Origin: Cyrtodaria siliqua
Lineage: Eukaryota; Mollusca; Bivalvia; Adapedonta; Hiatellidae
Direction of reading: 5' to 3'
NCBI GenBank assembly: GCA_037043455.1
Contig: JAWPHD010008230.1
Span: 53,755 to 117,754 of the forward strand
Length of the DNA stretch: 64,000 nucleotides
Notes under the pieces: model-generated
What the model was told of the DNA's origin: nothing
The model's input: only the letters and a program-made list of their open reading frames with translations
Database searches by the model: none
Program-made: the position numbers and the translations under genes
Part shown: piece after piece, positions 42,640-54,033 of the stretch
Numbering within the stretch: the stretch's first letter is position 1
Layout: the number at the start of each line of letters is the position of its first letter

Positions 42640-42890
42640 ATGCAACTAGTAATTGTTAGTATTGTTAATAGCATTGTTATTAACATTGCTATTTTTTTTA
42701 TTAACATTATTAATTTGCTGCAAGCATTGCTATTAACATTGCTACTTTGCTGTGAGCAATGCTATAAGCATTACTAATTTACTATGAGCAATGATATATT
42801 TTCTGATATTTTCATTATATTTTCATGTCAGTATTGCTATTAACATTGCTACTTTGCTGTTAGTATTACTATTAGCAACAGTTGTAAAAA
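42640..42890. repeat. Imperfect short-repeat array in copy 2
   Basis: Counterpart of 12180-12365: repeated AACATTGCTA, TTGCTGTGAGCAATGC and TATTAACAATGC. It is longer than in copy 1, showing that the units expand and contract. Confidence 0.6.
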
Positions 42891-42951
42891 AAGGTTATAC
42901 CTGCGTGAAATAAATATATTTTGTAATAATAAAAAAATATTATATAAAAAA

Positions 42952-43271
42952 ATGGATTTGAAAATGAGAACATAACAGACGATAAGATTAGTGATTATGA
43001 CAAAAATAAAATAGCACAGGAAATTATGACAAAGGATGCTGTAAAATGTTGTATATGTGTTTCTGAAAGTAATTTTTTACAAACGTACGCAAAAGGTGCA
43101 CAGGAAACGCCTGTAATTTCTGTGACAAAGGATGACGTAGAGTATTTTATATGTGAGCCAAGAAGGTATGTTTTACAAGCCCCGATACAACGTAAAAAGA
43201 AAAACATGGATAGTGCTGCTGTACCGGTATTGGTTGGTGCATTGAGTGCATTGGTTGCATTGGCACTCTAG
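42952..43271 (+). pseudogene. Copy 2 homologue of the 11765 gene
   Basis: The ATG at 42952 follows TATATAAAAAA. A frameshift after the first four codons separates the start from the main frame, which from 43026 reads KCCICVSESNF...FICEP and a hydrophobic Ala/Leu/Val C-terminus ending in ALSALVALAL. A few residues near 43195 differ from copy 1. Confidence 0.65.
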
Positions 43272-43290
43272 TTTTTATTTTTGGAAAAAA

Positions 43291-43907
43291 TTATTCAACC
43301 CAATAACCAGTTGGTTGGTCGGTCCTCAAAATTAACTTGGAATATTTAGTCTTTGCTAAAGCTTTTCTTATTCTGGTTCTCACTTCCAGCGTCGGAATAA
43401 CATCATTCTCTCTCAAACAATTTTCATAACTATCTCTGTCTTTAGTGTAAAACATACACAACCATTTTGCTTGCTCCCGCAAATCTTTTAATACAGAATT
43501 ATATCTCTGCGAAATGATCGACCCACACTGATTGTTTGGCGTGACGACCAGAAAAAATGCCAACTCTGATAACATATCTTTTTTCTTTGTTAATTCTTTT
43601 GTGGCGGAGCAATCATCAAATAAACGCAACAGTTCTTGTAACATTTCTTTGCCGTTGCTAACAGGATTGACAATTATTATTTTTTTATCTCTCGGGTTTC
43701 TCACATCTCATATCCAGGATCTATTTTTATAAGCCTCGTTCCTCTCTATGGTTGGACACAATATAATTATATGTTCAAATCTCCAACATACTCTTGTTCA
43801 AGTATGTCAAGAACAAACTCTGTTTTGCCGCAGCCTGCCTTACCAAATATAATGGCACTGTGTGAATATTTAGGATATTTAGTATCGTGATTCTTTGAAT
43901 CTTCCAT
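43291..43907 (-). pseudogene. Copy 2 packaging ATPase, broken
   Basis: Start at 43907. The P-loop is readable as GKAGCGKT. The open frame below 43704 retains DKKIIIVN, the sensor region ISQRYNSV and the C-terminus RTDQPTGYWVE. The Walker B strand has been removed by a small deletion (LRLFDDC in place of the longer segment), and frameshifts separate the P-loop from the rest. The enzyme could not function. Confidence 0.8.
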
Positions 43908-44022
43908 CTTCGAAATTGATTTGCGCATCTTGTATTATATAAAGATAAATATTTAAAGGTTGATCTGCATCTGCTTTTTTATTTATTAGTATTGTTATGC
44001 CTTCACTACCGTTTTCTTTTCT

Positions 44023-44053
<31 letters not shown>

Positions 44054-45810
44054 TGGCCCACCTTCTCAACCCCTTTTATCTGCTCCTTTCTTTCGCCTCC
44101 CCTCACTCCGTCTTCCGCCAGCTCTGCTGTTGTCCCTCCTACTAGATGGTGATCTGTTCTGACATACTTTCTGCTGAAGCCTCGCTGTATATTCCGTTTC
44201 TGCGACGACTCTCGCTGTTCACCCTCAGTTCACCTGATTTTTCTCTTTTTTTCCTTCGGATTGTACTGTTTCTGGGACATTGCTGATATGTCTTCTGATA
44301 TTGTCTATTGCTGTGAAACAGCCTCCCCCTAGTACTCAATGGTACTTCATTCAAGCTACTATGCCACTACTAGGCTACTGGCCACTGCATACTTTAGACG
44401 CGCCATACGAAGAACCAACGAATTTCTGTCTACAGCTTCCCTTCTTTCAGTGAACGTCGGCCTAACATCGTCACAAGTCAGCAGTGAGGTACTAACTACT
44501 CATGAAGCAAATTTGAGGGCCGAGAAGGTGGATTTTTGCCGAATGGTAATGAATGATAAGCAATGTATAAATGAAAGATGATAATGGAGAGACCAGCATC
44601 CGGCGGGGTTTGAACCCACGACCTTCCGCTTGTGGGCCCAGTGCTCTACCACTGGGCTATAGAGGCCTCACTACCGTTTTCTATTCTTCTTCCACTGCCA
44701 TATAATAAATTGTCATCACATGTTCTAAGGTCAAGCCACAAAGCATATGATTTTGTTAGATAGGTCTCAAGAGAAACATTGGTAAAGTTTAAGTCACTCG
44801 CTACTATTTCTGTCTTTTTGTTTCTTTTTGATGTCAAGGCAAAATATTTGTTAATTTCATCCCAATGTTGATATGCCTTCATGCCCTGACTATACAACTG
44901 ATTTGGTACTCCCTCTATTGTCATTTCAACCTTTTCAATCTTTGGGTTGTAAAAGGATTCCGTGTTTGTTCTTTCTGGGTCTTCAAAACAGCATTAGAAT
45001 ACCTGTCATGCTCTGTGCTGGTACATTAATGTTGATATTCCAAAGGGTTTCAGATTTGTTTGCTATTATTTTTCTATGTCGCAAGATACGATCATACATA
45101 AATACTATCTTACCATTGATTTGCTGTCTTATTTGTCTGGCTAATTCAACATCACTAACCATATCAAATTCCAAGCAGATTTTTTTTATTGCATAAGATG
45201 CATCAGCATCACTGCTTTTGATAACTTTGTTATAATCGTTAAACGTTAATTCATATTCTAACCTATCACCAAGCCCCGCTTGATAAAATGGCATATGACT
45301 TTCTAACATTTCAAAGTCCAGTGGAATACAAAATATATTTCCATAAGCTGCTGCTACAGCTTCATCTTCGGTGTCTGAGGTAGCATCTCCCGCACCAACT
45401 CTATGTTTTAACATGTTTGCTTTACCAATACCTTGGTAAGCTATGTTTACTCGTTCAGTATGGCTTTTCCATAAATCTACATAACAAGGATATATATCAC
45501 TGTCATCTATTGACATGACTTCGTTGCCACTTATTCTTATTGTCATTTTTTTCACAATTGTTCTACCCAGATTCTGGTATAGAGTAGCGTTGGCGTCTGT
45601 TCTGCTTTTAAGTTCTATTTCAAAGGCAAGACGAGCAGTACAAGGAACTATTACATCATTAGTACTTAGATTGGGAAATCTCACAAGCAGTTGCTGGTTG
45701 TCTATTGTTGATGGATTATTAGTTATTACTACACTTGTGCGGATGCCTTTGGCACCATGATGTTCTCTTAGTTTTCTATGAGGGTTGAGTTTGTTTCCGT
45801 AAGCTGACAT
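43879..45810 (-). pseudogene. Copy 2 major capsid protein, interrupted by a SINE
   Basis: The long frame 44983-45810 gives the first two thirds of the capsid protein, nearly identical to copy 1. A frameshift near 44985 leads to the segment 44668-44924, and the last part is 43879-44015. The SINE at 44018-44667 splits the gene at ENGSE. The site of the copy 1 frameshift is intact here. Confidence 0.8.
44003..44682 (-). mobile_element. tRNA-derived SINE of about 650 bp with 15 bp target duplication
   Basis: TCACTACCGTTTTCT occurs at 44003-44017 and 44668-44682. On the minus strand the insert begins with a tRNA-like head (A box TAGCCCAGTGGTAGAGC, B box GGTTCAAACCCC, 44585-44666) and ends in a long A-rich tail (44018-44054). 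It is a classic LINE-mobilised insertion. The body shows no coding capacity. Confidence 0.85.
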
Positions 45811-45857
45811 TGTTTTTATTTTTTAAATACATTTTTTAAAATTAAATAAAATAAACA

Positions 45858-47174
45858 ATGGCTGAAGGAGGATTTGAATATAAAAATCTTGCGTACGATC
45901 CAGATGATTATAATGATGATGATTTACCAATGGTGCCTGATGAGCCTGTTCGAAGAAGTCTTCTTAATCAAAGCGACCATATTGCTGAACTCAGGGGAGA
46001 GCTGGCAAAATCCACACTTGAAATATACAAGAAAAATCTTGTAAAATCCTTTTACAATGAAATAGGAAAACGATATAAAATGGATTATGACCAGTTTAAA
46101 GTATCAAATGATGGTAAAACATTATACTGGATTGTTGATGATAAAAAAATAAGAATAACTGCCAAGCAAGGTTCTTTTACATTTCTTGCTCTTGGTTCTT
46201 TGGTAGGTGAATATAACAGGGTTATTGGCTCTGGGGGAACAAGGGCAATAAGACAATTTTTGAATTTGCCGGAGTATGACAGTAAAACAAAATTATCACA
46301 AAAAGCTCGACAAGCGTTGGAAAGCACAAGAAACGATTTACCAGATAATGTGGATGCTATTCCATTACAAGATTTATCACATATTATGGATAACATACAG
46401 ACATCAATGGATAACATAGAGGAGGCATTGATTTATGACTGGGATGTGGATGAGCGTCCTGATGTTTCAACACAAACAAATATAGACAAGCGTGAAATGG
46501 ATGGAATAGTAAAAGCGATGACAAATGTCAAGGAAGAACTCACCAATAACTTAGCAAAACTCACACAACTTGATAAAGACATAACAAGAGAAAAACAAAA
46601 GTTAGAACAAGCTAAGACTGACGATGATGAATTCCAGATAAAAAGAATTAGCGATCGCATCAAATACCTTGAAGTTGAGAGAGGTGCAAGGATGGATGTC
46701 ATCAATGAGAACAGAGAAGCTTTTCGTAACCAAGTAAGCAGGATTAAAGAGACAATAAACAAAATGTTAAACGAGGATACAACTCTTGGTAAGAGGATCA
46801 AAACCTTGTTTAGGGAGCAAGGTATTACTGTTGTTAGTATCCTGACTGCATTTGGTATGATTCTTGGGGTAATAATTAATTATATTATCCCCACATCAAG
46901 TGCTGCACCAACTCCAACTCCAAAACCTGATCCATCAAGTGTCAAGGACTGAATAAAAAAACAACTAAGTAATCTTGGTAAACTTCTTGCCAACCTAGCT
47001 GGTAAAGCTGCTGCAGCACTTCCAGGAGTTATTGGTGCAATAGTATCCTGGCTTTTATCTGCAATACGTAATGTTATTAATTGGCTTGGTAACAATCTAT
47101 GGGCTTTGCTTGTGTTTTTTTCCGGGTTGTTGTATGTTGCAGCCAAAGAGTGGTTTAGTAAATCTCGTAAATAA
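45858..47174 (+). pseudogene. Copy 2 coiled-coil/membrane protein with one in-frame stop
   Basis: A single frame of 439 codons has only one internal stop, TGA at codon 365 (46950-46952), where copy 1 has Trp. It contains the acidic N-terminus, the coiled coil, an internal hydrophobic segment (VVSILTAFGMILGVIINYI), a Pro/Thr linker and the hydrophobic C-terminus. It shows that the two separate frames in copy 1 are one gene. It converges with the 47155 gene, with a 20 bp overlap. Confidence 0.7.
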
Positions 47175-48431
47175 GTAATGCAGCAATACCTATTACTATA
47201 GTACCAACAATTATAGTTGTTTTGTTATCTTCGTGTTCAATCGCTATTTTTTGAATTTCTGGTGGGTTATCTTCCACAGTTTTATGTATTGATTTATCAA
47301 AGTCAGAATGTTCCGATAAAAAATTCTTTGTTGTGGTACCTTGAAAAGGTTGAATAATTTTTGGTGGCACTGGTTTTACATTTACATCATTATTTAATCC
47401 TAATGCTTGTGCATCGGTTGCTATTACACTTTCATTATTGTAGTCTTGTATTATTATTCCAATTCTTAATTCCATGTCACTCGGAGACATGTACAATCCA
47501 CTTCCATAGACAAAATTTACTTTACTTCTTGCATATTTTAGGGTGGTTTCATATCTTGAAATTTGACTGGGCAAGTCGATGGGGCTGTTTATTGCGTCCT
47601 CTACATTTGCTAGAAATTGTTTCTGTGCATCAAATGCCGTTCCAGTTCCAAGTATATCAGTTCTTGTTTGTGATTGTGAGCCAAGAATTGCCCAGCAGTA
47701 TGTTCTTATGCTGTCATTGATTCTTTCTACTCCTGCCCTTGTAAATCCAGATGAATCATTCAGTATAAAAGTAGACCAGCTATTGTCAGCCTCAGATCCT
47801 TGTGCAATGTAATCAATGTGATATGTTTTATCACTCTCATAGACTGTAAAACTCATCGTTTTGTTGTCGTATACAGTATTTATCAAAGGATCATAACCAA
47901 TATTTGTCCAGTAATTATAAATTGTTCCTAGACCATCATTATAGCTTTGTTTCTGTCTCCAGTCCGAATTTTAGTCAACGTTAACTCCTTGCATATTCTC
48001 TCGTATGCGTTTCGGTTAAATGTGTTATTAAATGCATTCCAATTTGAGTCTTGCGGCATTGCTACACTCATCTCAAATAATATTCTTCTGACTTGGTAAT
48101 AGACATGAAATCGAAATAACGAACCAACAAGGGCATCAGCTTTCAAATGATTGTTGAAATCAATGCAACATCCAGTTGTCGCACACCAAATAGCAAAATT
48201 TAACTGATTCTGCCAAAATAACATCCAATCTGTTCCCCAGCTTTGGACTATAGCATCTGATTTGACGTATGGGAGTTCGTATTTTTCAAAGACATTGAGA
48301 AATGATGCTTTAAAGTCTTTACCGTTTGATGTAATGACTATGTTTTGATTTATTATATCTATCACTTTCTTGCTGAAAGTACTTAAATTGCAGTGAGCAT
48401 CTGAGCTATATTTAAATTCTTTAGAAATCAT
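47155..48431 (-). pseudogene. Copy 2 homologue of the 7233 gene, frameshifted
   Basis: The frame 47928-48431 is the N-terminal third and 47155-47886 the rest, including the C-terminal membrane helix. The break between them (about 47960) lies upstream of the copy 1 break. The segment across the copy 1 lesion is in frame here. Confidence 0.7.
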
Positions 48432-48470
48432 TTTTATTTTGTATTTTTATATATATATATTAAAAAAAAA

Positions 48471-49115
48471 ATGTTTCATACAATTTAAAACATCTCCATT
48501 TCTATTAGCTTACAACAGTATATCGATAATAGAAATGGAGATAAGCGCGTTGGATTAAAAAGTTTTACATACACTATCGGTTGGTATAATATTATTCATG
48601 AAGTCATAAAGACAAAAAAAACAGATAAGGTGCATCGTATACCAGACGGACTCTTTAACTTTTACGAGTTGGCAGAACAGTTTAAATTGCTAAATAAAAA
48701 TATTACCCTGGACATTATTGTCCAAGTTGCTGCAGCAATTTTAAATACGCCAATAGAGACACGAATATCAAGCGGTCTTTCAAAAATGCTGGGATTCGAG
48801 GACAGGAAATGGTTAAAAGGTGTTCATATTGGAATTCACCCAATTGATTTAGCTCCTTATAAACAGCTATATGTTCATCTGGAACAAGTTAATACAAGTA
48901 GTAATTATTTCAATGGTAAGCCAAGCACTATTATAGGGGTTATACCTGTGGTAAATAAGCAGTTTGGAGATATTGTATATACACATTTTTATCCTGAATA
49001 TCACTGTCTTACGAATGGTGCAATTTCTGAATTAAAAATAGAAGTCAGAGATGAGTATGGCAACAAAATAGATAATCACGGTTTGCCTATGAGTTGTGTT
49101 TTAGAAATTATTTAA
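48471..49115 (+). pseudogene. Copy 2 penton-like protein, early stop
   Basis: The ATG at 48471 follows the divergent AT-only spacer. A TAA replaces Ser at codon 6; most of the remaining frame is open (from 48630). The C-terminus is complete here and ends NHGLPMSCVLEII, showing what copy 1 lost. Confidence 0.6.
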
Positions 49116-49140
49116 AAAATATATTTTTATAAAAAAAACA

Positions 49141-49639
49141 ATGAGTATATTTGGACCAACAAGACCTAAAAAAAACAGAAGACTTAGAGGCTTTGATAAA
49201 TAATGTTCAAGATTTATATAGGCGAGTTGTGCCTTTTGTTAACCAGTTTAATCATTTGAAAAATAGAGTTGATAATCTTAAATATGCGATTATAACAATA
49301 TTTGCGGAGGCTAAGGGCCCACTTGTATTGAATAGAATACTCTCATTTGGTAACGGTGGAGCAGAAACAAATGTGCGGCATGTAACGACACGCCGTGGAC
49401 GGATTATGGGAATAGGTTTAGCAAGTGACCGATTAGTTGGTGACGTATCTGTAATAGTTTCTGTCAATGGTGTTGAACAACCAAAGTATGGCATAACGCT
49501 TCACATCACCCCACGCAATCATGATAACTTTGATAGTCCTTTAGATATTGGTGCTGGTTCTGTTGTTAACTTTGTATGCAAGGTTGCTAACGCTACCGCT
49601 GTAAATACGGTGGCATCATTATTAATTGAATTAATTTAA
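49141..49639 (+). pseudogene. Copy 2 beta-rich structural protein
   Basis: The start is an ATG at 49141 after TTTTTATAAAAAAAACA. The first 12 or so codons are out of frame with the rest because of a length change in an A-run near 49170. From there the frame is open to 49639 and matches 6140-6560. The leader places this gene 25 bp after the penton-like gene. Confidence 0.65.
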
Positions 49640-49662
49640 TTTTTTATTAATAAATAAAAAAA

Positions 49663-50172
49663 ATGAAGCAACCGACAGCACCAAGTTTATATCCTGAGTT
49701 GCCAGTGGAAGACGGACAAAATTATAGATTACAAAAGATTTCAGAGATTGAAAAAAAGTTAATTACAGAACGAGATATACGTCAGTCTCTTTATAAAAAA
49801 TATAAACGTGGTATTAATATCACGGATGGAATTGACACTACCTTAATATCTGCAGGTGTTATTATGGCTGGGATTGGATTTGTTGTTCCAGTTTTGTTAC
49901 CTTTGGAAATAGCAGCAATAGTATGTGGAGCTACAGGTGTTTGTATTAATTGTATCAGACGCAAGCTTAATGCAAAAGCTCAAAAACATCATGAAATAAA
50001 AACTTTGGCGGAGGCTAAGTTAAATAGTATAAAGCAGTTAATATCAAAAGCGTTGAGTGATACACAAATATCTGAGCAAGAGTTCAAGATGGTTCTGAAT
50101 GAACTGGAGAGATATTATAATTTGAAACAGGACATCAAACAAAAAAAACTTGAAATTAGTGAAGAAAGGTAG
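49663..50172 (+). CDS. Copy 2 small membrane protein, intact
   Basis: The open frame of 169 codons is nearly identical to the gene at 5603-6118. It has the same hydrophobic centre and charged ends. The C-terminal few residues differ and end at the start of the TIR. It is the only gene intact in both copies where comparison is possible. Confidence 0.65.
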   Translation: MKQPTAPSLYPELPVEDGQNYRLQKISEIEKKLITERDIRQSLYKKYKRGINITDGIDTTLISAGVIMAGIGFVVPVLLPLEIAAIVCGATGVCINCIRRKLNAKAQKHHEIKTLAEAKLNSIKQLISKALSDTQISEQEFKMVLNELERYYNLKQDIKQKKLEISEER

Positions 50173-50551
50173 CAATGGCAACATTACAAAAAAGTCTAAA
50201 AAGTGTGTGATTTATTGTTTTAGTAGTGTATTTGAGTATGATCCACCACCTTTGTATTCAAGGTCGGAAAATTGTTAATTTGAATGTAATTTTGATAACT
50301 ATAAAAAAAAAATAAACTTGCAATCTTCACTACCACTATTTTAAAAAAGTTTTAATATATCAAGTAAATCACCATTTTATGGTGATTTATTATCTATGTA
50401 TTTTAAATTTTCATATTTGAGGTTTTTTATTCCTTGTACATACTTGTTTTTCAGATTCTAAAAAATCAAACTTGAGTAAGTAGGTACCATTTCATATTCC
50501 GAAGAGACGAAAAAAAAATATTACCGCAGAACCCCAAAAATACATATATAT
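50165..50551 (-). repeat. Right terminal region (diverged TIR) of Polinton copy 2
   Basis: 50165-50262 matches the inner TIR of copy 1 closely, and the last 20 bases match the outer tip (CCCCAAAAATACATATATAT). The 260 bp between are unrelated and contain a 25 bp hairpin TAAATCACCAT / ATGGTGATTTA (50365-50389). This is evidence of subfamily difference or TIR exchange. Confidence 0.7.
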
Positions 50552-52051
50552 TGACCTGCTGGAGCACAGCAAAATTTTGATGTGTTGCATTCACATTCCT
50601 TAAGAGTATAATTTCTATATCTAAGTACATAATACTATATCAGAAACTATTTTGTTGTAGTTGAAAATAATATTTCTAATACGCTTTTTATACTTATAAC
50701 AAATTACAGGACTTTCGGAAATTTTGAAATATTTTGGGATAGAAACAACTACATGAGTATCTCGAAAAATACTAGGCATGTCAATGAAATCAATACCTTT
50801 ATTAATATATAGTAGTTTTAGAAAATGCCTGACGTGATTAGACTCCTTGTCAATATGGGGTTGGAGAACTATGGAAGCAGTGTTATACAAGGGATCTGTA
50901 CTAATGAAAATTGTGTCGGCTTCCTCGTCGATCAACTTTTTTTAGTGAAGAAATGGACAAAGAGGTAAGCCGTGAAAGCATAGAGTGCTTTCCAGACTGT
51001 TTAAAAATAGTATGTAAATCAGCGACAGAAATAATTACACGAGATGTACGTTTGATGTTACCATTACGCCGAAGACCATGAGACCTAGATGTATGCTTTC
51101 GAATAGAAAATATAGAAAAAATGTCAATATTAGGATCTTTAGAAATATTTCCTTCTTGATAAATATTGACATTAAGGCCGAGTGTATAAGGGATCTGTAA
51201 GTTTTGCATCCACTTAAGTTCTGCAATATGTCTAGCTTTTATTTTGAAGCTTTTAGTAGCATCATTATCAAAAAATATATATTCAACCGGTTGAACAGTT
51301 ACGTTATTAAAATTATGACCTGACAGACGAAAGTGTTGGTACAAGTAATTTCTTAACTTTTTAGGATTACTTGCATTATATTTGTGTTCACGAAATCGAA
51401 CTTTTAAGGATCGACTTGTTTGTCCAACATATTGTATATCGCAACGTTCTGCATTTCAAGTCAGAACATAAATGACGTGAGATGTACTTCAATCAACATT
51501 TGAAGCTAGGCTACATTAAACAACCTACCATTAACAGCTGATTTGATGGTTGACTTGTAAGATAAATAATTGCAACAACTACACCTCTTAGCATTGCACT
51601 TATTAATAAAAGGAAACACCCTGCGTCTTGAATGAACTAAATGATTTCTTCTGAAAGGAGACTTTATATGGTATTTCCTCAAAACGGGTGAACCTAGAGG
51701 AGTTACAGAAACGTTTGTGACATTATTTAAAATCCTCGTAATAGTATTAGAAGGATCATGAAACGAGGTCGCCGAATGAAGATTTAAAGGTGTAAGGCGT
51801 ACATATGGTTTAGTTTTAAGAGCTGAAGAGTTATTTTGTTGAATTTGTATTGATGACGCAGAGTGTAACCGAAGAGGTGAAAGAGTTATTTTAAAAGTTT
51901 TAACTAAAAGACTCATAATTGTTTTATGTTGGAGAGTAATACCATTCTGTGAAAAGAGAAATAAGGGCCAATTAGTATTGATTAGAGATACGCAATAGAA
52001 TCGTATCAAAGATCCATAAGAAATAATAACAGATTTTTCTATCAAAAACAC
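50552..52051 (-). pseudogene. Penelope-like element N-terminal part with GIY-YIG nuclease
   Basis: On the minus strand: an N-terminal region with the Cys cluster KCNAKRCSCC (about 51600), then a GIY-YIG-like core (IQYVGQTSRSLKVRFREHKYN, about 51430-51370), YLYQHFRLSGH and a helical region. A break near 50930 follows, and the frame 50621-50935 (HFLKLLYINKGIDFIDMPSIFRD) is typical of the start of a PLE reverse transcriptase. Coding continues with shifts to a CCAPAG block cut by the Polinton end at 50551. Several stops make it non-functional. The nuclease would nick target DNA. Confidence 0.65.
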
Positions 52052-52850
52052 TATAAAAAAACTTCTTGATTATTAGTGGAAAGTATTTTATTTTTAGAAA
52101 TAAATGCACAAACACCATTCCTAAATTTATTTGTTTCAAGACTTATGTATACAGACGAAACGAAATTGAAAAATGTATAGCACTTGCGAACGATAAATTA
52201 GAGACCCATGAGACAAAATGGCGAAACTTTATTAACTGATCGATCAAGTATAATTATTAGACACCAAATTAGACAAACCGAAACTCTACTTCTTTCATCG
52301 TACATTTTCACTTCTTCTATCTGTATTATTTGTCTGTCTTACTTCTCTTCCTTTCTTCTATAAACTATTTTCTTCATCTACTCTCTACATAACTTAACTG
52401 ATTCACTGGAAATCTTTGTTGGTTAAGTCTATGAACATATCATGAATAAAATACTGTTTGATAGTATATATGTATCTTGATAATATCGTTATACATTATT
52501 GTATTATATGACTTACAAATGTTTTCTTGTGAAATAAAATATTAAATTATAAAAAAAAAAATAATAATAATAGTTAACTTACGGACTGCTAAAAGAGGTC
52601 CAAAACTCGACGTCAGTGTCTAATACAAGATAATGAGGAAAGTTAAGGAAATCCCTAATAAAATGGGCCAAAATGTCGATGAGCACAAAACCTTCAACGC
52701 GGTATATGAAACACACGGGTTTAAGGAAAAAATGGAGCAATGAATGTCATACAATTCCTGTAGGATGTAAAAATAACATTAATGATTGGATGTACGGGGA
52801 GACTTTTTACGGTCGCCACACGGCACAAACAACACTATTGTGCAGTATAG
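52052..52850. other. AT-rich non-coding sequence
   Basis: No supported gene. There is a poly(A)/AAT microsatellite near 52548-52575. The short open frame at 52673-52855 has no recognisable feature. Confidence 0.5.
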
Positions 52851-52857
52851 AATAATA

Positions 52858-53035
52858 TAAAAAGATCGGCAGGGAATGTAGCATTCAAGGAGGACAGTCA
52901 ACCACAAAACAAAGAAACAAACACGCAAACAGACAAACAAGAAGGCTTATTTGGCCTTTTATTCATCTTTAAATTTGTTCTTTGTTGCTATGTGTGTTTG
53001 TGGTTGGCTGTCGTCCTTGAATGTTGCAATTCCTG
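52858..53035. repeat. PLE-associated module, two inverted partial copies
   Basis: 52865-52950 (minus) and 52982-53035 (plus) are inverted partial copies of the 140 bp GT-rich module, forming an imperfect hairpin around about 30 bases. Confidence 0.6.
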
Positions 53036-53049
53036 TTTCCTACACCAGG

Positions 53050-53622
53050 CTATAACAACTTATTCTCGACGAATGGGTCTACTAGAAGAACGCCATTCCC
53101 CGAATAACGGTTTAATTGAATGGAGTTTATTGTTCACTGACAAATCCCAAGCGGATTGCCAAGAGTTAAGAATACATGTGTAAATACAACTTTTAAAATC
53201 AGTATAAGGTAATCTGGCATTAGATATATGTACATCTAACGCTGCCTTAGCAGCAGTATTTGCTCCATCATAACCACGTATTCCTACATGGCCTGGAAGC
53301 CAGCAGAAAATAATAACATTTCTAAAAGTTGAAGCACAACTGAGTTATCATGTTTCATACTACCCAGTGCTCGAGATGAAAAGGAATCAGAAAAGAATAC
53401 GAAATGGTCATCATCGTATTCCTGAATATAATTTAAGGCAAGTTCAATTGCCTTAATAAATACTGATAAAGGTGATCCTTTGAGAGCAACAAACACAATT
53501 AAGAGAATAAAACAGCAGACTCGGTTTAAGTTCAACTGAAAAGATAGAGGCCTTATCAGGCAGGCGTCTCTTTATGTTGTGTTCGTAGCTGCTGCATTGG
53601 CCTAATCTCCATCTTAGAACCA

Positions 53623-53659
<37 letters not shown>

Positions 53660-54033
53660 AAAGTTACTGTATTTCGATTTAAGTAGGATCTTTACTAAAT
53701 TTGTTACAATAATTGTTGGTGTTTCCACGATGGAGTTTGTGGTACTTTGTATTTGGTGATCAAATTTAGGTCGATTTCAATGTCTCTCAATTTTGGTTTA
53801 ATACGAAGAGCAAATGGTCGAATTGCCTTCGGGTTTCGATCAAAAAGAGGTTCATAATTAGGGTTAAAAACGGTATCGGAAGTTGGGTTTGAAGGGTTAG
53901 ATTGTAATTTAATGACATCTTGAATGGCTAATTTGTCCCGTCTTTGGGGCAGTGAGGATTCATAAGCTTCAACATATAGACTTTCGGCTGAATAAATACT
54001 GACAATGGGATTCCTTGGAAGTAATAACCACAA
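53050..54033 (-). pseudogene. LINE fragment with RNase H domain
   Basis: On the minus strand: a linker with VFNPNYEPLFDRNP, then a TDGSK-type first RNase H strand, VSDS-like FFSDSFSSRAL, and FCWLPGHVGIRG with the region following. This is the RNase H found at the end of LINE ORF2 in the I/Jockey groups. A (TA)n array (53620-53657) and frameshifts interrupt it. It ends at the PLE module near 53050. Confidence 0.7.
53620..53657. repeat. (TA)n microsatellite
   Basis: About eighteen TA units lie within the LINE RNase H fragment. Confidence 0.9.

Larger units (their letters stand above)
38664..50551. mobile_element. Polinton/Maverick-type endogenous virus, copy 2 (inverted, truncated)
   Basis: It has the same gene order as copy 1 read from the other strand, from the middle of the polymerase to a right terminus AACCCCAAAAATACATATATAT. 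It lacks the left TIR and polymerase N-terminus, has a 1.65 kb deletion after the 42285 gene, a SINE in the capsid gene and a 140 bp insert in the polymerase. Nucleotide similarity with copy 1 is high in the genes but poor in the outer TIR, so the copies represent related insertions and not a simple duplication. Confidence 0.88.

Noticed and set aside
44339..44581. Open frame inside the capsid SINE
   Set aside because: Lies in the body of a non-coding SINE and shows no conserved motif.
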